Part shown: one piece after another, positions 27,351 to 36,400 of the stretch
How positions within the stretch are numbered: position 1 is the first letter of the stretch
Layout of the letters: each line of letters opens with the position of its first letter
Notes under the pieces: model-generated
What the model was told of the DNA's origin: nothing
Databases searched by the model: none
What the model saw: the letters and a program-made list of their open reading frames with translations, nothing else
Origin: [Leptolyngbya] sp. JSC-1
GTDB taxonomy: Bacteria; Cyanobacteriota; Cyanobacteriia; Elainellales; Elainellaceae
Direction: 5' to 3'
DNA: 64,000 nt
Assembly (NCBI GenBank): GCA_000733415.1
Contig: KL662191.1
Coordinates: 4,681,423 to 4,745,422 of the forward strand
Translations under genes and position numbers: made by a program

Positions 27351-27406
27351 CAGATGCTGCATTCAGAGCAGGAAAGCAGAAAAGCAGAAAAGTAGGGAAG
27401 TAGAGG

Positions 27407-27526
27407 CGTTGCTGAATCGGCAAATGATATCCTGATCAGGAATGTGAGCGTCTCGCTCACGCTGTCTGGATCGTTGCCTAATAGTGCGAGCATCTTGCGG
27501 TTCATATCGCCATTCAGTAATTCCAA
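27407..27526. mobile_element. Candidate MITE with imperfect terminal inverted repeats
   Basis: The left end (CGTTGCTGAATCGGC at 27407) resembles the reverse complement of the right end (TTACTGAATGGCG from about 27520 leftwards). GGCGTTGCTGAAT is a sequence often seen at ends of cyanobacterial insertion sequences. In between lies a perfect 7-bp palindrome GTGAGCG-TCT-CGCTCAC at 27444-27460. No coding capacity is present. A second, weaker hairpin AGGAGCG/CGCTCCT at 27541-27564 could serve as terminator between the convergent genes. Confidence 0.4.
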
Positions 27527-27591
27527 AATAGATTAGGTAAAGGAGCGCCAGATAACACGCTCCTCCCCCTTCCCTACCTTCTCCATCTCCC

Positions 27592-29127
27592 CTATCCTCC
27601 TACTCCAATCCGCTTCAACATCGCCAGATGCTTCTCCACCGGAGCAATCGTATTGGCAACAATCATGCCGCTCGCTGCAACTGCAGGTAAACCGATACCA
27701 GGAAAGGTAGAGTCACCGCAGCAATAGAATCCAGCTAGAGGTGTTGTGCCGGTCGGGAAGAAGCTTTTAGCTGCCGAAATGGCTGGGCCGTAAGAACCAC
27801 GATAGCGACGTAAAAAGCGTTCATGGGTCAGGGGTGTTCCTATCAGCTTCACTTCACAGCGCGACCGAATATCTGGAACAATCCGCTCTAGTGCTTGCCA
27901 CATCACTTCAGCTCGCTGTTGCTTTTGTTCAGCATAGGCAACGCTGCGCCGATCCAATTTTTGCCACAAATCATAGGGTTCGTTACCAGGAGTGTAGACA
28001 TGAATCACATGTTTACCAGATGGAGCTAGGGATGGATCGAGAATTGACGGAATCGAGACCAGCACCACATTCTGAGGAGCCGTAATGCCTTGGCTCCAGT
28101 CATTCACCACAATGTAGTGACAAGCCAAATCGGGCAGCCCTGCTGCATCAATGCCCAAATGCAGATGCATAAAGCTATCGCAATCAGGTGTGGCTTGGCG
28201 TTGGCGACGAAACGAGTCAGGAATAGCTTCGGCTGGTATCAGCTTCAGAGTATCCCAAACAGAGACATTAGAAACTACCGCTTGCCGTGCCCGCAAAATT
28301 TCCCCATTGCGCAACTGTACTCCAACCGCACGTTGACGTTCAACTACAATTTGCTCTACATGGGCATTCAGCAACAGAGTGCCACCATGCCGCTTTAATC
28401 CCCGCACTAGGGCATTCACCAATCCCGCACTTCCACCCACCGGATAATCTAACGCAACCTGGGGACGATACCAGTCAGCAAACATGAACGCTACCTCTGC
28501 GGCACTGGTGTCACTCGCCGGCAAACCAGAAAGCAAAAAGCAAAGTAGATTTAGCCAATTTAAGATGAATGGATCAGTGATTTTGTTGTCTATGATTTTA
28601 GTAAAGGCTCCGGTTAATTTCGCCATCTGCGGCGCATGACGAACTAGAGCTGGAGCAAAATGCCCTACGGTGCGGACGGCCTGCCAATCCCAGCGGAGAG
28701 CGGCAGGTGGAAGAGCAATGGCTGCAGCTTGGAGTGGTTCCATGATCTGCTGCAAATTTCGCCATTCGCTCACAGCCTGCTCGCCTCGCAGTCGCTGTAA
28801 AACGTCACAGAACTGATCGGCTCCTACAGAGGTGTCAAAATCTCCTTCGGGTAACCGGCAGCCCCAGGTCTTATAGGTAAGACAGGGCACTTCTTCTCCA
28901 ATGGCGTCTAACACCTGCCGCAGCGGATTAGGAGACGGACTGGACAATCCCGAATAGAGCGACGGCCCCGAATCAAACTTAAAGCCGTTCTGTTCGAAGC
29001 CGTGAGCTGCACCGCCCGCAATCGAATGACTTTCACACACGGTAACTTTGAAGCCATACTGGGCCAACAGAGCCGCGCAGCTCAAGCCACCAATGCCGCT
29101 ACCAATTACAATCACATCTGTTTGCAT
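27592..29127 (-). CDS. FAD-dependent phytoene-desaturase-family enzyme, carotenoid isomerase (CrtH/CrtISO)-like
   Basis: A 511-residue flavoprotein. The Rossmann FAD motif VIVIGSGIGGLSCAALLA and E-loop ending CESHSIAGGAAHGFE are at the N-terminus. The C-terminal flavin motif is GFYCCGDSTFPGIGLPAVAASGMIVAN. The DSGPSLYSGL segment and overall length match the CrtH/CrtISO group, which isomerises poly-cis carotenoids such as prolycopene. A paralogue with a different retinoid or carotenoid substrate is possible, so I give no symbol. It stands alone, with a SARP regulator 89 bp upstream on the same strand. Confidence 0.75.
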   Translation of the reverse strand: MQTDVIVIGSGIGGLSCAALLAQYGFKVTVCESHSIAGGAAHGFEQNGFKFDSGPSLYSGLSSPSPNPLRQVLDAIGEEVPCLTYKTWGCRLPEGDFDTSVGADQFCDVLQRLRGEQAVSEWRNLQQIMEPLQAAAIALPPAALRWDWQAVRTVGHFAPALVRHAPQMAKLTGAFTKIIDNKITDPFILNWLNLLCFLLSGLPASDTSAAEVAFMFADWYRPQVALDYPVGGSAGLVNALVRGLKRHGGTLLLNAHVEQIVVERQRAVGVQLRNGEILRARQAVVSNVSVWDTLKLIPAEAIPDSFRRQRQATPDCDSFMHLHLGIDAAGLPDLACHYIVVNDWSQGITAPQNVVLVSIPSILDPSLAPSGKHVIHVYTPGNEPYDLWQKLDRRSVAYAEQKQQRAEVMWQALERIVPDIRSRCEVKLIGTPLTHERFLRRYRGSYGPAISAAKSFFPTGTTPLAGFYCCGDSTFPGIGLPAVAASGMIVANTIAPVEKHLAMLKRIGVGG

Positions 29128-29216
29128 CGTTCCTGCCTAACCCTGCACTGAATGGGTTATAGCATGGTTGAGGACTAGGCGGATTGGTCCTTGGTTGTTC
29201 AGTTAATTAACCTTAC

Positions 29217-30035
29217 TTAGACTTTACTTAGACTTTGACAAACTTTTGTTCTGTACTCATCCGAACGAATTGCTTCCCATAATGTAATTGTGGCTGGTTC
29301 TGGTTCGGTGGCTAATTCTTGTTTCAGCAGCTTACAGCAGCGGTCATATTGCTGCAATGCCTCAGTACGCCGTCCCTGCTGTGCCAAAATTCGTATCAAG
29401 CATCGATGGGCAGCTTCGTTCCAGGGTTCGAACTGAAGCTGCCGCTGCACATGTTGCTGTGCTTTCTGGTAATCCTGCTGGTGTTCATAGTAGGCAACAA
29501 GTTTTATATAGGCGTTGCTCACCAACTCATGTAAGCGTTGATGCTTCAAGAGCGTCCAGGACTCAAAGGCTTCGCTGCTCGGTAGATGAATTTGTTCAAG
29601 AAATGGTCCACGATATAATGCAACAGCCCGTTCTAAACCAAATACGCTGGTTGGGCAAAGTTCGCTAGCTGGTTGAGAATGATGCAGATACCTGTCAATC
29701 AACTGAGTAAAGATCGTAACATCCAGGCTATAATCCCCTACCGGATTAAACTGGATAGTATTACGTGTAGTCAGAAACAACGGTGAGGGAGCCGCTCTAT
29801 CTTCTAACATGTGGCGTAGTGTAGATAAAGCTTTACGCAAATTGCTGCGGGCCTTTGACTCACCCTGCTCGGCCCACAACAACGCAGCGAGCCGTTCTCG
29901 GTGATGCGGATAATTTGGCTCGGTTGCTAAATAGGCCAATAGTGCTCGTACTTTCTCATAGGGAAATGTGACAATTGGCTGTTGATTTAGCGTCACCTGC
30001 ATTGGTCCCAGCAATCCCAATCTCAGATGAGTCAT
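29217..30035 (-). CDS. SARP-family transcriptional regulator (wHTH plus BTAD)
   Basis: A 272-residue protein. An OmpR/PhoB-like winged-helix DNA-binding domain covers about residues 1-95 (LRLGLLGPMQVTLN..., KVRALLAYLATEPNYPHHRERLAALLW, ARSNLRKALSTLRHML). A bacterial transcriptional activation domain of TPR-like helices covers about 105-260 (FLEQIHLPSSEAFESWTLLKHQRLHELV, YEHQQDYQKAQQHVQRQLQFEPWNEAAHRCLIRILAQQGRRTEALQQYDRCCKLL). SARPs activate neighbouring secondary-metabolism genes in actinomycetes; short SARP-like regulators also occur in cyanobacteria. It is divergent from the subtilase gene across 450 bp and lies 3.4 kb from the PKS, so either may be a target. An 11-bp direct repeat (TACTTAGACTT) spans its stop codon. 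Confidence 0.85.
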   Translation of the reverse strand: MTHLRLGLLGPMQVTLNQQPIVTFPYEKVRALLAYLATEPNYPHHRERLAALLWAEQGESKARSNLRKALSTLRHMLEDRAAPSPLFLTTRNTIQFNPVGDYSLDVTIFTQLIDRYLHHSQPASELCPTSVFGLERAVALYRGPFLEQIHLPSSEAFESWTLLKHQRLHELVSNAYIKLVAYYEHQQDYQKAQQHVQRQLQFEPWNEAAHRCLIRILAQQGRRTEALQQYDRCCKLLKQELATEPEPATITLWEAIRSDEYRTKVCQSLSKV

Positions 30036-30351
30036 GATGGTGTGTCTCCTGAGGAGCTAATGAGCAAATCATAGTTTAGGTTAGGGGATCTCAGAACTGA
30101 AACTGTAGTCGGTTTTTACGGGGAGCTGTCAGGGCTGCTATTAACTTTCAAACTTAAGATTAAACGATTGTATGAAACATGCAAGCCGGAAAAGGTCAGA
30201 AAAGGTCCTACAAATGGCTGCATAAATTGATAAAGTCCCCATTTGGGTACCAGGAAAATTTTAGGTAACAGAGATTGCTTGGTTTGTTTAATCTAGGAAC
30301 GTTAACAGCCCTGCATTCTGCAACAAAGATTTTAAAAGCGAGGCAAAGATT
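30036..30351. promoter_or_regulatory. Divergent control region between SARP gene and subtilase unit
   Basis: About 315 bp with no credible gene, AT-rich, containing the promoters of the leftward SARP gene and the rightward subtilase unit. I see no certain operator. A SARP would be expected to bind direct heptamer-type repeats, which I could not identify with confidence. Confidence 0.4.
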
Positions 30352-30492
30352 TTGCCAATTCACGCTGCTGTGAACGATGAATTCACGATCGATTGCTACG
30401 GTGTGGACAGCTCGAATAACCTATTGCAGCAACAACAAGGAGCGATCGCTCTAAATCAATACTTTGACATATTCAAGGAGAAATTCAAATGA
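30352..30492 (+). CDS. Possible small ORF (46 aa) overlapping the subtilase start
   Basis: This frame begins with TTG at 30352, eight bases after GAGG (30340-30343). It reads MPIHAAVNDEFTIDCYGVDS and continues to ...YFDIFKEKFK, with the TGA at 30490-30492 overlapping the subtilase ATG (30489) as ATGA. Such overlap is typical of translationally coupled gene pairs. The frame is open back to 30292. There is no ATG, and the peptide matches nothing I know. It may be a coupled leader or precursor peptide, or chance. Confidence 0.3.
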   Translation: MPIHAAVNDEFTIDCYGVDSSNNLLQQQQGAIALNQYFDIFKEKFK

Positions 30493-32798
30493 CCAGAGAA
30501 CAACAGAGCGGTGGAGAAATTTCGTCACTCAGCCTGAATTTAGAATCTACACATAATGGCGGAGAAATTCCATCAGCGAATCTGGATTCAGTAGCTATAC
30601 ATAACAATGAATACAATGGTGGAGAAATTCCATCAGCGAGTCTGGATTCAGCAGCTCCACAAAGCGGTGGAGAAATTCCATCAGCGAATTCGGATTCAAC
30701 ACTCAGTAGTGTACCGCTTCAGGAAGTGAATGGCATTGAAACATCAAGTGGGTTGCAGTCAATTCTGGTGGAATTAAAAGTACCGAGAAACCCGGAAATG
30801 GCCGCGATGCAATTGGTTCAAGAGAGAACAATTGCTAGCTTCCAGATGGATACAAATTACGACCCGATCCCGATGAATCCATCTCCAGAAATGGCGGTTC
30901 AGTTCGCCGAGAATGAGGAGATTATGATTGTGCGCGGGCAAATTGAAGCGAGCCGGATCCCGGAACTAGAAGCACAACCGAATGTGATAAAAGTCTACCG
31001 CGACACTCCGATTGCTCCCTTTATTAGCACACTGCCGGAACGACAGAGTACTCCACTAGTATTGTCAACCGCAGCCGCTGCAACCTGCCCGATTGGGACT
31101 TGCGATTGTGCTTCGGGAACCGCGAAAGGAACGATTGCCGATGTCGCGACCTACTTGGGTGTGGATCGGATTTGGGCAACTGGCCACCGGGGTGAAGGGA
31201 TTGTGGTCGGCGTGGTGGATGGAGGAATTACAGCTGAAGGTCGCCCGGTGCTGGCTGGTGAAACCTCGCGTCGAATTCCACGAGTGATTGGCGGTTGGCC
31301 GACTGCGGACTGGGGGACACGGGCATCTGCCTGGAGTGAACATGGCAACATGTGTGCTACTGATGTTTTAGGCATGGCTCCGCAAGCGCGAATCTATGAC
31401 ATCCGAATTTCAGGCGGGTCTACCTCGGCCACCATTTCGGCAGCCTTAGCTGGGTTTCAATGGGCCATCAATCAGCACCGAGTCGATGGCACTCCCCACA
31501 TTCTTAGCAACAGTTGGGGAATTTTTCAGGAAGCTTGGGACAGCGTCTATGCCCGTGATCCGAATCATCCCTTTACGCGAAAAGTAGTCGAGGCGATTAA
31601 TCAAGGCATTCTGGTTTTGTTTGCGGCTGGTAACTGTGGTGGTACCTGCCCGGATGGTCGATGTGGTTCTGATTCTGGTCCCGGCAGAAGTATCTGGGGT
31701 GCCAATGGACACCCGATGGTGATGACTGTGGGAGCCGTGAACCGAAATGAGCAGTTTGTGGGTTACAGCAGCCAAGGCCCTGCCGCCTTAGATCCCCAAA
31801 AACCTGACTTTTGTTCAATTACTCACTTCCGGGGTTATTTTGGCAGTGACAGTGGCACCTCTGCGGCTACACCCATTGCGGCTGGCGTTGTCGCGTTGCT
31901 GAAACAGGCCAAGCCTGCTATGACTCAAGATCAAGCCAAGCATGCCCTTCGCAGTACCGCTAAGGATATTGGCGCTGCCGGTTGGGATCAGCATTCTGGC
32001 ACTGGCATTATTCAGGCTAAGGCTGCGTTTGACTACAGTCCGGCTCGCTTTAATGCGGTTTGGGTTAAGAGCAATCAGGATCGGGTTGCGGTATGGGGCT
32101 GGGCACGCCAGCACTTTGATGGTCGCGCTAAAGAATTACATGCCCAAGGCTATAAGCTAGTTGACCTCAATGCGTTCATGTTACCCGAAGGTGAGCGCTT
32201 CAATGCGATTTGGGTGAAGAACAATGAAGATCGAGTTGCGGTGTGGGGGTGGGCACGCCAGCACTTCGATGGTCGCGCCAAAGAGCTACAGGCGCAAGGC
32301 TATCGCCTGGACAAGCTGAATGCCTTTGTGTTGCCGGGACAGGGAGAGCGCTTCAACGCCATTTGGGTTAGAAACAATGAAGATCGAACGGCAGTTTGGG
32401 GCTGGGCACGTCAGCACTTTGATGGTCGCGCCAAGGAACTGCATGCTCAAGGTTACAAACTGATCGATCTGAATGCCTTTGTGTTGCCCGAAGGTGAGCG
32501 CTTCAATGCGATTTGGGTGAAGAACAATGAGGATCGGACAGCCGTATGGGGTTGGGCACGAGAGCACTTTGATGGTCGCGCTAAAGAACTGCATGCCCAA
32601 GGTTACCGCTTGATGACTCTCAATGCCTTCGTGTTACCGAATCGGCAAGGCGAGCGCTTCAATGCAATTTGGCGGAAAAGCAGCGAAGATCGTCCGGCCA
32701 TTTGGGGTTGGGCACGAGAGCACTTTGATGGTCGCGCCGCTCAGATGCAGGCGCAAGGCTATCGCCTAGCCGATCTCAACGCCTTCGTGCTTTCCTAA
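30489..32798 (+). CDS. Subtilisin-like (S8) protease with N-terminal GGEIPSA repeats and five C-terminal tandem repeats
   Basis: A 769-residue protein without a signal peptide. Residues 8-80 carry four copies of GGEI(P/S)S(A/L)xLxS spaced by Asn/Ser-rich linkers. Residues about 95-180 look like an I9-type propeptide (LQSILVELKVPRNPEMA...). The S8 catalytic domain follows (about 205-515), with D244 (VVDGG), H285 (SEHGN), the oxyanion Asn in AAGNCGG, and S458 (SGTSAATP). Residues about 519-769 hold five repeats of 48-50 residues (RFNAIWVKNNEDR, then VWGWARQHFDGRAKELHAQGY), resembling bacterial tandem repeat domain 1. AAGGAG lies eight bases upstream of the ATG. The N-terminal repeats could be cleavage sites, export signals or modifiable peptide units; this is unresolved. 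Confidence 0.85.
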   Translation: MTREQQSGGEISSLSLNLESTHNGGEIPSANLDSVAIHNNEYNGGEIPSASLDSAAPQSGGEIPSANSDSTLSSVPLQEVNGIETSSGLQSILVELKVPRNPEMAAMQLVQERTIASFQMDTNYDPIPMNPSPEMAVQFAENEEIMIVRGQIEASRIPELEAQPNVIKVYRDTPIAPFISTLPERQSTPLVLSTAAAATCPIGTCDCASGTAKGTIADVATYLGVDRIWATGHRGEGIVVGVVDGGITAEGRPVLAGETSRRIPRVIGGWPTADWGTRASAWSEHGNMCATDVLGMAPQARIYDIRISGGSTSATISAALAGFQWAINQHRVDGTPHILSNSWGIFQEAWDSVYARDPNHPFTRKVVEAINQGILVLFAAGNCGGTCPDGRCGSDSGPGRSIWGANGHPMVMTVGAVNRNEQFVGYSSQGPAALDPQKPDFCSITHFRGYFGSDSGTSAATPIAAGVVALLKQAKPAMTQDQAKHALRSTAKDIGAAGWDQHSGTGIIQAKAAFDYSPARFNAVWVKSNQDRVAVWGWARQHFDGRAKELHAQGYKLVDLNAFMLPEGERFNAIWVKNNEDRVAVWGWARQHFDGRAKELQAQGYRLDKLNAFVLPGQGERFNAIWVRNNEDRTAVWGWARQHFDGRAKELHAQGYKLIDLNAFVLPEGERFNAIWVKNNEDRTAVWGWAREHFDGRAKELHAQGYRLMTLNAFVLPNRQGERFNAIWRKSSEDRPAIWGWAREHFDGRAAQMQAQGYRLADLNAFVLS

Positions 32799-33436
32799 GC
32801 TTGAACCAATGCACTGGCAGGGAGTTGTACCGCTGTGTCCCTTTGCTGGATCTCGTAGGAGAGCGACGACAGAGATCCAGCCAGTGCAGATTGCATGACT
32901 CAGACGGTGTGGAGTTTCTGTCGCTTCCTCCACTTTATCACCCCCAACGGCAGGCTAAACCCTGCATCAGAGCGGTCAGAGGCGGTGAGCGTCTGAGGTT
33001 ATGCAAACAAGGCAGTGTTTGTGGCTAAGGTGTTTCTTTTAGATCCGAAAAACGTTGCTTGCAGGAAACTCTAGCGATCTGAAGCTGTAATAAATCCAGA
33101 TCTCAAGGATTGGGCAAGATCAATGTCGCTTCAATCTCTTCTCCTACACCAGAAATGATGCAACAATCGCTCTGTCAAACGTTCGACTCTAGCCCATATT
33201 CTGAAGCAAGCGCGTATAGATGTCGATCGATTCCTTGATCTTTTGTGAAGCAAGTAGAACAAACCACCAAAAATCTAAAAACCTATGAATGCTACCTAGA
33301 TCAAATTGAAGAGAACTAGCTAGTCTTGCGCAATCGTCATGGCCTAGAACATTTGGAGCACCCATCCTTGCTTTAGGCTTGTCCTATCATCGACAATTTC
33401 TGGCATAGTGGTGTGGATTGACGAGAGGGAACCGCC
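32799..33436. other. Intergenic before the PKS gene; possible decayed ORF
   Basis: There is no intact gene. From about 33247 the plus strand reads VKQVEQTTKNLKTYECYLDQ then a stop, LVLRNRHGLEHLEHPSLL then a stop, and ACPIIDNFWHSGVD, all in one frame. This could be the remains of a protein gene but I cannot name a family. The PKS promoter should lie in the last 200 bp; GAGGGAA precedes the PKS ATG. Confidence 0.35.
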
Positions 33437-36400
33437 ATGACCCAGGATGCAATCAATCAACCGCTGGCGATTAGCATTGGAGCTGCCGTACCGGAGCAGG
33501 TGCAGTCGGTGCCACTAGCGGATTGGCTGAATCGAGCGGCTGCACAGCCGACAGGGATCACCTATCTCCTACCTGATCAAACAATCGTGACCCAGACCTA
33601 TGCCGAATTGCGGCATCAGGCGGCCTCTGTGCTTCAGGGATTGCGGCGGTTGGGCTTACGGCCTGGAGATGCGGTGATTCTGCATTGTGCAGCCAGTTCC
33701 GCTCTGCTAACGGCCTTTTGGGGCTGCATTTTGGGTGGCTTTGTGCCGGTGCCCTTGGCGGTTGCGCCCGACTACAGCGCTGAATCCAGTCAAATTCACG
33801 GAAAAGCGGCCCTTTTTCGCGATGCGATGACGCTGTTAGAAAATCCGCCCATCCTGACCGACCAAGCCTTACAGCCTCAGCTTCAGTCATTCTGCCAGCG
33901 AGTGGATTGCCAACCTTGTGCGATCCTGACTCTGGAAGCCCTGTTGAACGAGACGCCTGCTACAGAATTTTATGCCGCCGATCCCGATGATTTGGCCTTG
34001 CTGTTGTTCACATCGGGCAGTACCGGAACTCCGAAGGGCGTGATGCTGAGTGGGCGGAATTTGATCGCCAGCGTCTATGGCATGGCAACCGCGAATCGGC
34101 TCACGTCAGACTCGATCAGCCTCAACTGGATGCCGCTAGAGCATGTGGCGAGTTTGGTGATGTTTCACCTGACGCAGATGTATCTTGGCTGTGATCAAAT
34201 TCATGTAGCGAATGAGCTGGTGCTACAACAGCCGCTGCGCTGGTTAGATTGGATCAACCAGTATCGGGTGACGCACACCTGGGCACCCAATTTTGCCTAT
34301 AGCCTAATCAACGACCGCGCCGGAGAGATGCAGTCACGCGCTTGGGATTTGTCTTGTTTGCGCTGGATGGGCAACGGAGCCGAAGCGGTGGTAGGCAAAA
34401 CGACGCGGCGATTTTTGCAGTTATTGGCTGACTATGGCTTGAATCAAACTGTAGTCAGTCCTGGCTATGGCATGTCGGAAACCTGCTCTGGAATTGTGCA
34501 TTCGCATCAGTTTGCACTCGACGTAACTTCGGATGAAGATACATTTGTAGATGTGGGTCTACCAATTCCAGGAGTGACGCTGCGAATTGTAGATGAAAAC
34601 AGTCAGATATTACCAGAAGCGACAATAGGACGCTTGCAGGTACAGGGATTGACGATAATGCAAGGCTACTATCGCCAACCCGATTTAACCCAATCCGTAT
34701 TCACACCAGACGGTTGGTTTGACACAGGCGATTTAGCCTTTTTGCAGGCAGGCCGCCTGACGATTACCGGACGCCAAAAAGAGGTGATTATTATCAATGG
34801 CGTCAACTACTACAGCCACGAAATCGAAGCGGCAGTAGAACAGTTAGAAGGCGTTGCCGTTTCCTTCACAGCGGCCTGTGCCGTGCGTTTACCGAATGAT
34901 TCCACTGATCGCTTGGCAATTTTCTTCAGTCCGCTCACCGAATCTGTGGAGCCATTAATCAAAGCAATTCGGCGTCAGGTGGCGCAGACGATAGGCATCA
35001 CACCGAGTGTGGTGATTCCGCTGCCGCAAACCGAAATTCCCAAAACCAACCTCGGCAAAATTCAGCGACGGCAATTAGTCGAACGATTCGCGGCGGGTGA
35101 GTTTGACTCGCTGGTGTCCTCGCTTGCTGCAACCACGGCTTCTCTACGAGATCAACCTCAAAATCAACTAGAGCGTCAGATTGCCCAAATTTGGCAGGAT
35201 GTCTTGCGGTTGCCTGCTGTTGGTGTACAGGACAATTTCTTTGAGCTGGGCGGCAATTCAGTGTTGCTAATGCAGGTCTTGCAGCGGTTACAGTCCGAGC
35301 TAGCCCCCTCTCTGACTGCCGTTACCCTGTTTCAGTATCCTACGATTGCGGCATTGGCGCGCCACCTCAGTCGGGTTGAGCCGCCGCGAATGAATCCGAC
35401 AAAGCGGGCTACAGCCGTTGGTAACGCGGATATTGCGGTGATTGGCATGGCCTGTCGGTTTCCAGGGGCGAATTCAATTGATCAGTTTTGGAAAAATCTC
35501 TGTGATGGCGTCGAGTCGATCACGTTTTTCAGCGATGCCGAACTGCTGGCTGCTGGAGTTGATCCCAGTCTGGCGCAGCATCCCAATTACGTCAAAGCTA
35601 GCCCAATTCTTGACTGCGATATCACCGCCTTTGATGCCGAGTTTTTTGGCTACAGTCCCAACGAAGCTAAACTGCTCGATCCGCAGCAGCGATTATTGCT
35701 GGAATGCGCCTGGGAAAGTTTGGAAGATGCCGGATACAATCCCCCCGCCTATACGGGTGCAATTGGTCTTTACGCCGGAGCCGCGATGAACACCTACTTG
35801 CTAAATCACGTCTATCCGAACCGCGATCAGCTCGATGCCAACGATTCGCTGCGGGTGCTCAGCCTCAGCTCGATGGGCGGCTTTCAGCTCACGGTCGCCA
35901 ATGACAAAGACTATCTCACGACCCGCGTTTCCTATAAGCTCAACCTGACCGGACCCAGCGTCAATCTACAAACGGCCTGCTCAACTTCGTTGGTGGCAAT
36001 CCACATGGCGCGGCAAAGCTTGCTGAATGGCGAATGTGATATGGCACTAGCAGGTGGCGTGGCGGTACATACGCCTCAACAAATGGGTCATCTCTATCAA
36101 GACGGCATGATTTTGTCGCCCGATGGTCACTGTCGCGCCTTTGATGCCCAAGCCGCAGGCACGATTTTTGGCAGCGGAGTCGGAACGGTGGTGCTGAAGC
36201 GACTCGAGCAGGCGATTGCAGATGGCGATCGGGTATATGCCGTGATCAAAGGCTCGGCTATTGGCAACGATGGCGGCCAAAAGGTTGGCTATTTTGCTCC
36301 CCAAGCGGAAGGACAAACTAGAGTAACGGCAGAAGCATTGGCGGCTGCTAATATTGATCCGACCACAATTGGTTATGTGGAAGCGCATGGTACCGGAACC

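Noticed and set aside
32801..33028. 75-codon frame after the subtilase
   Set aside because: No domain, poor start context, composition unlike neighbours.
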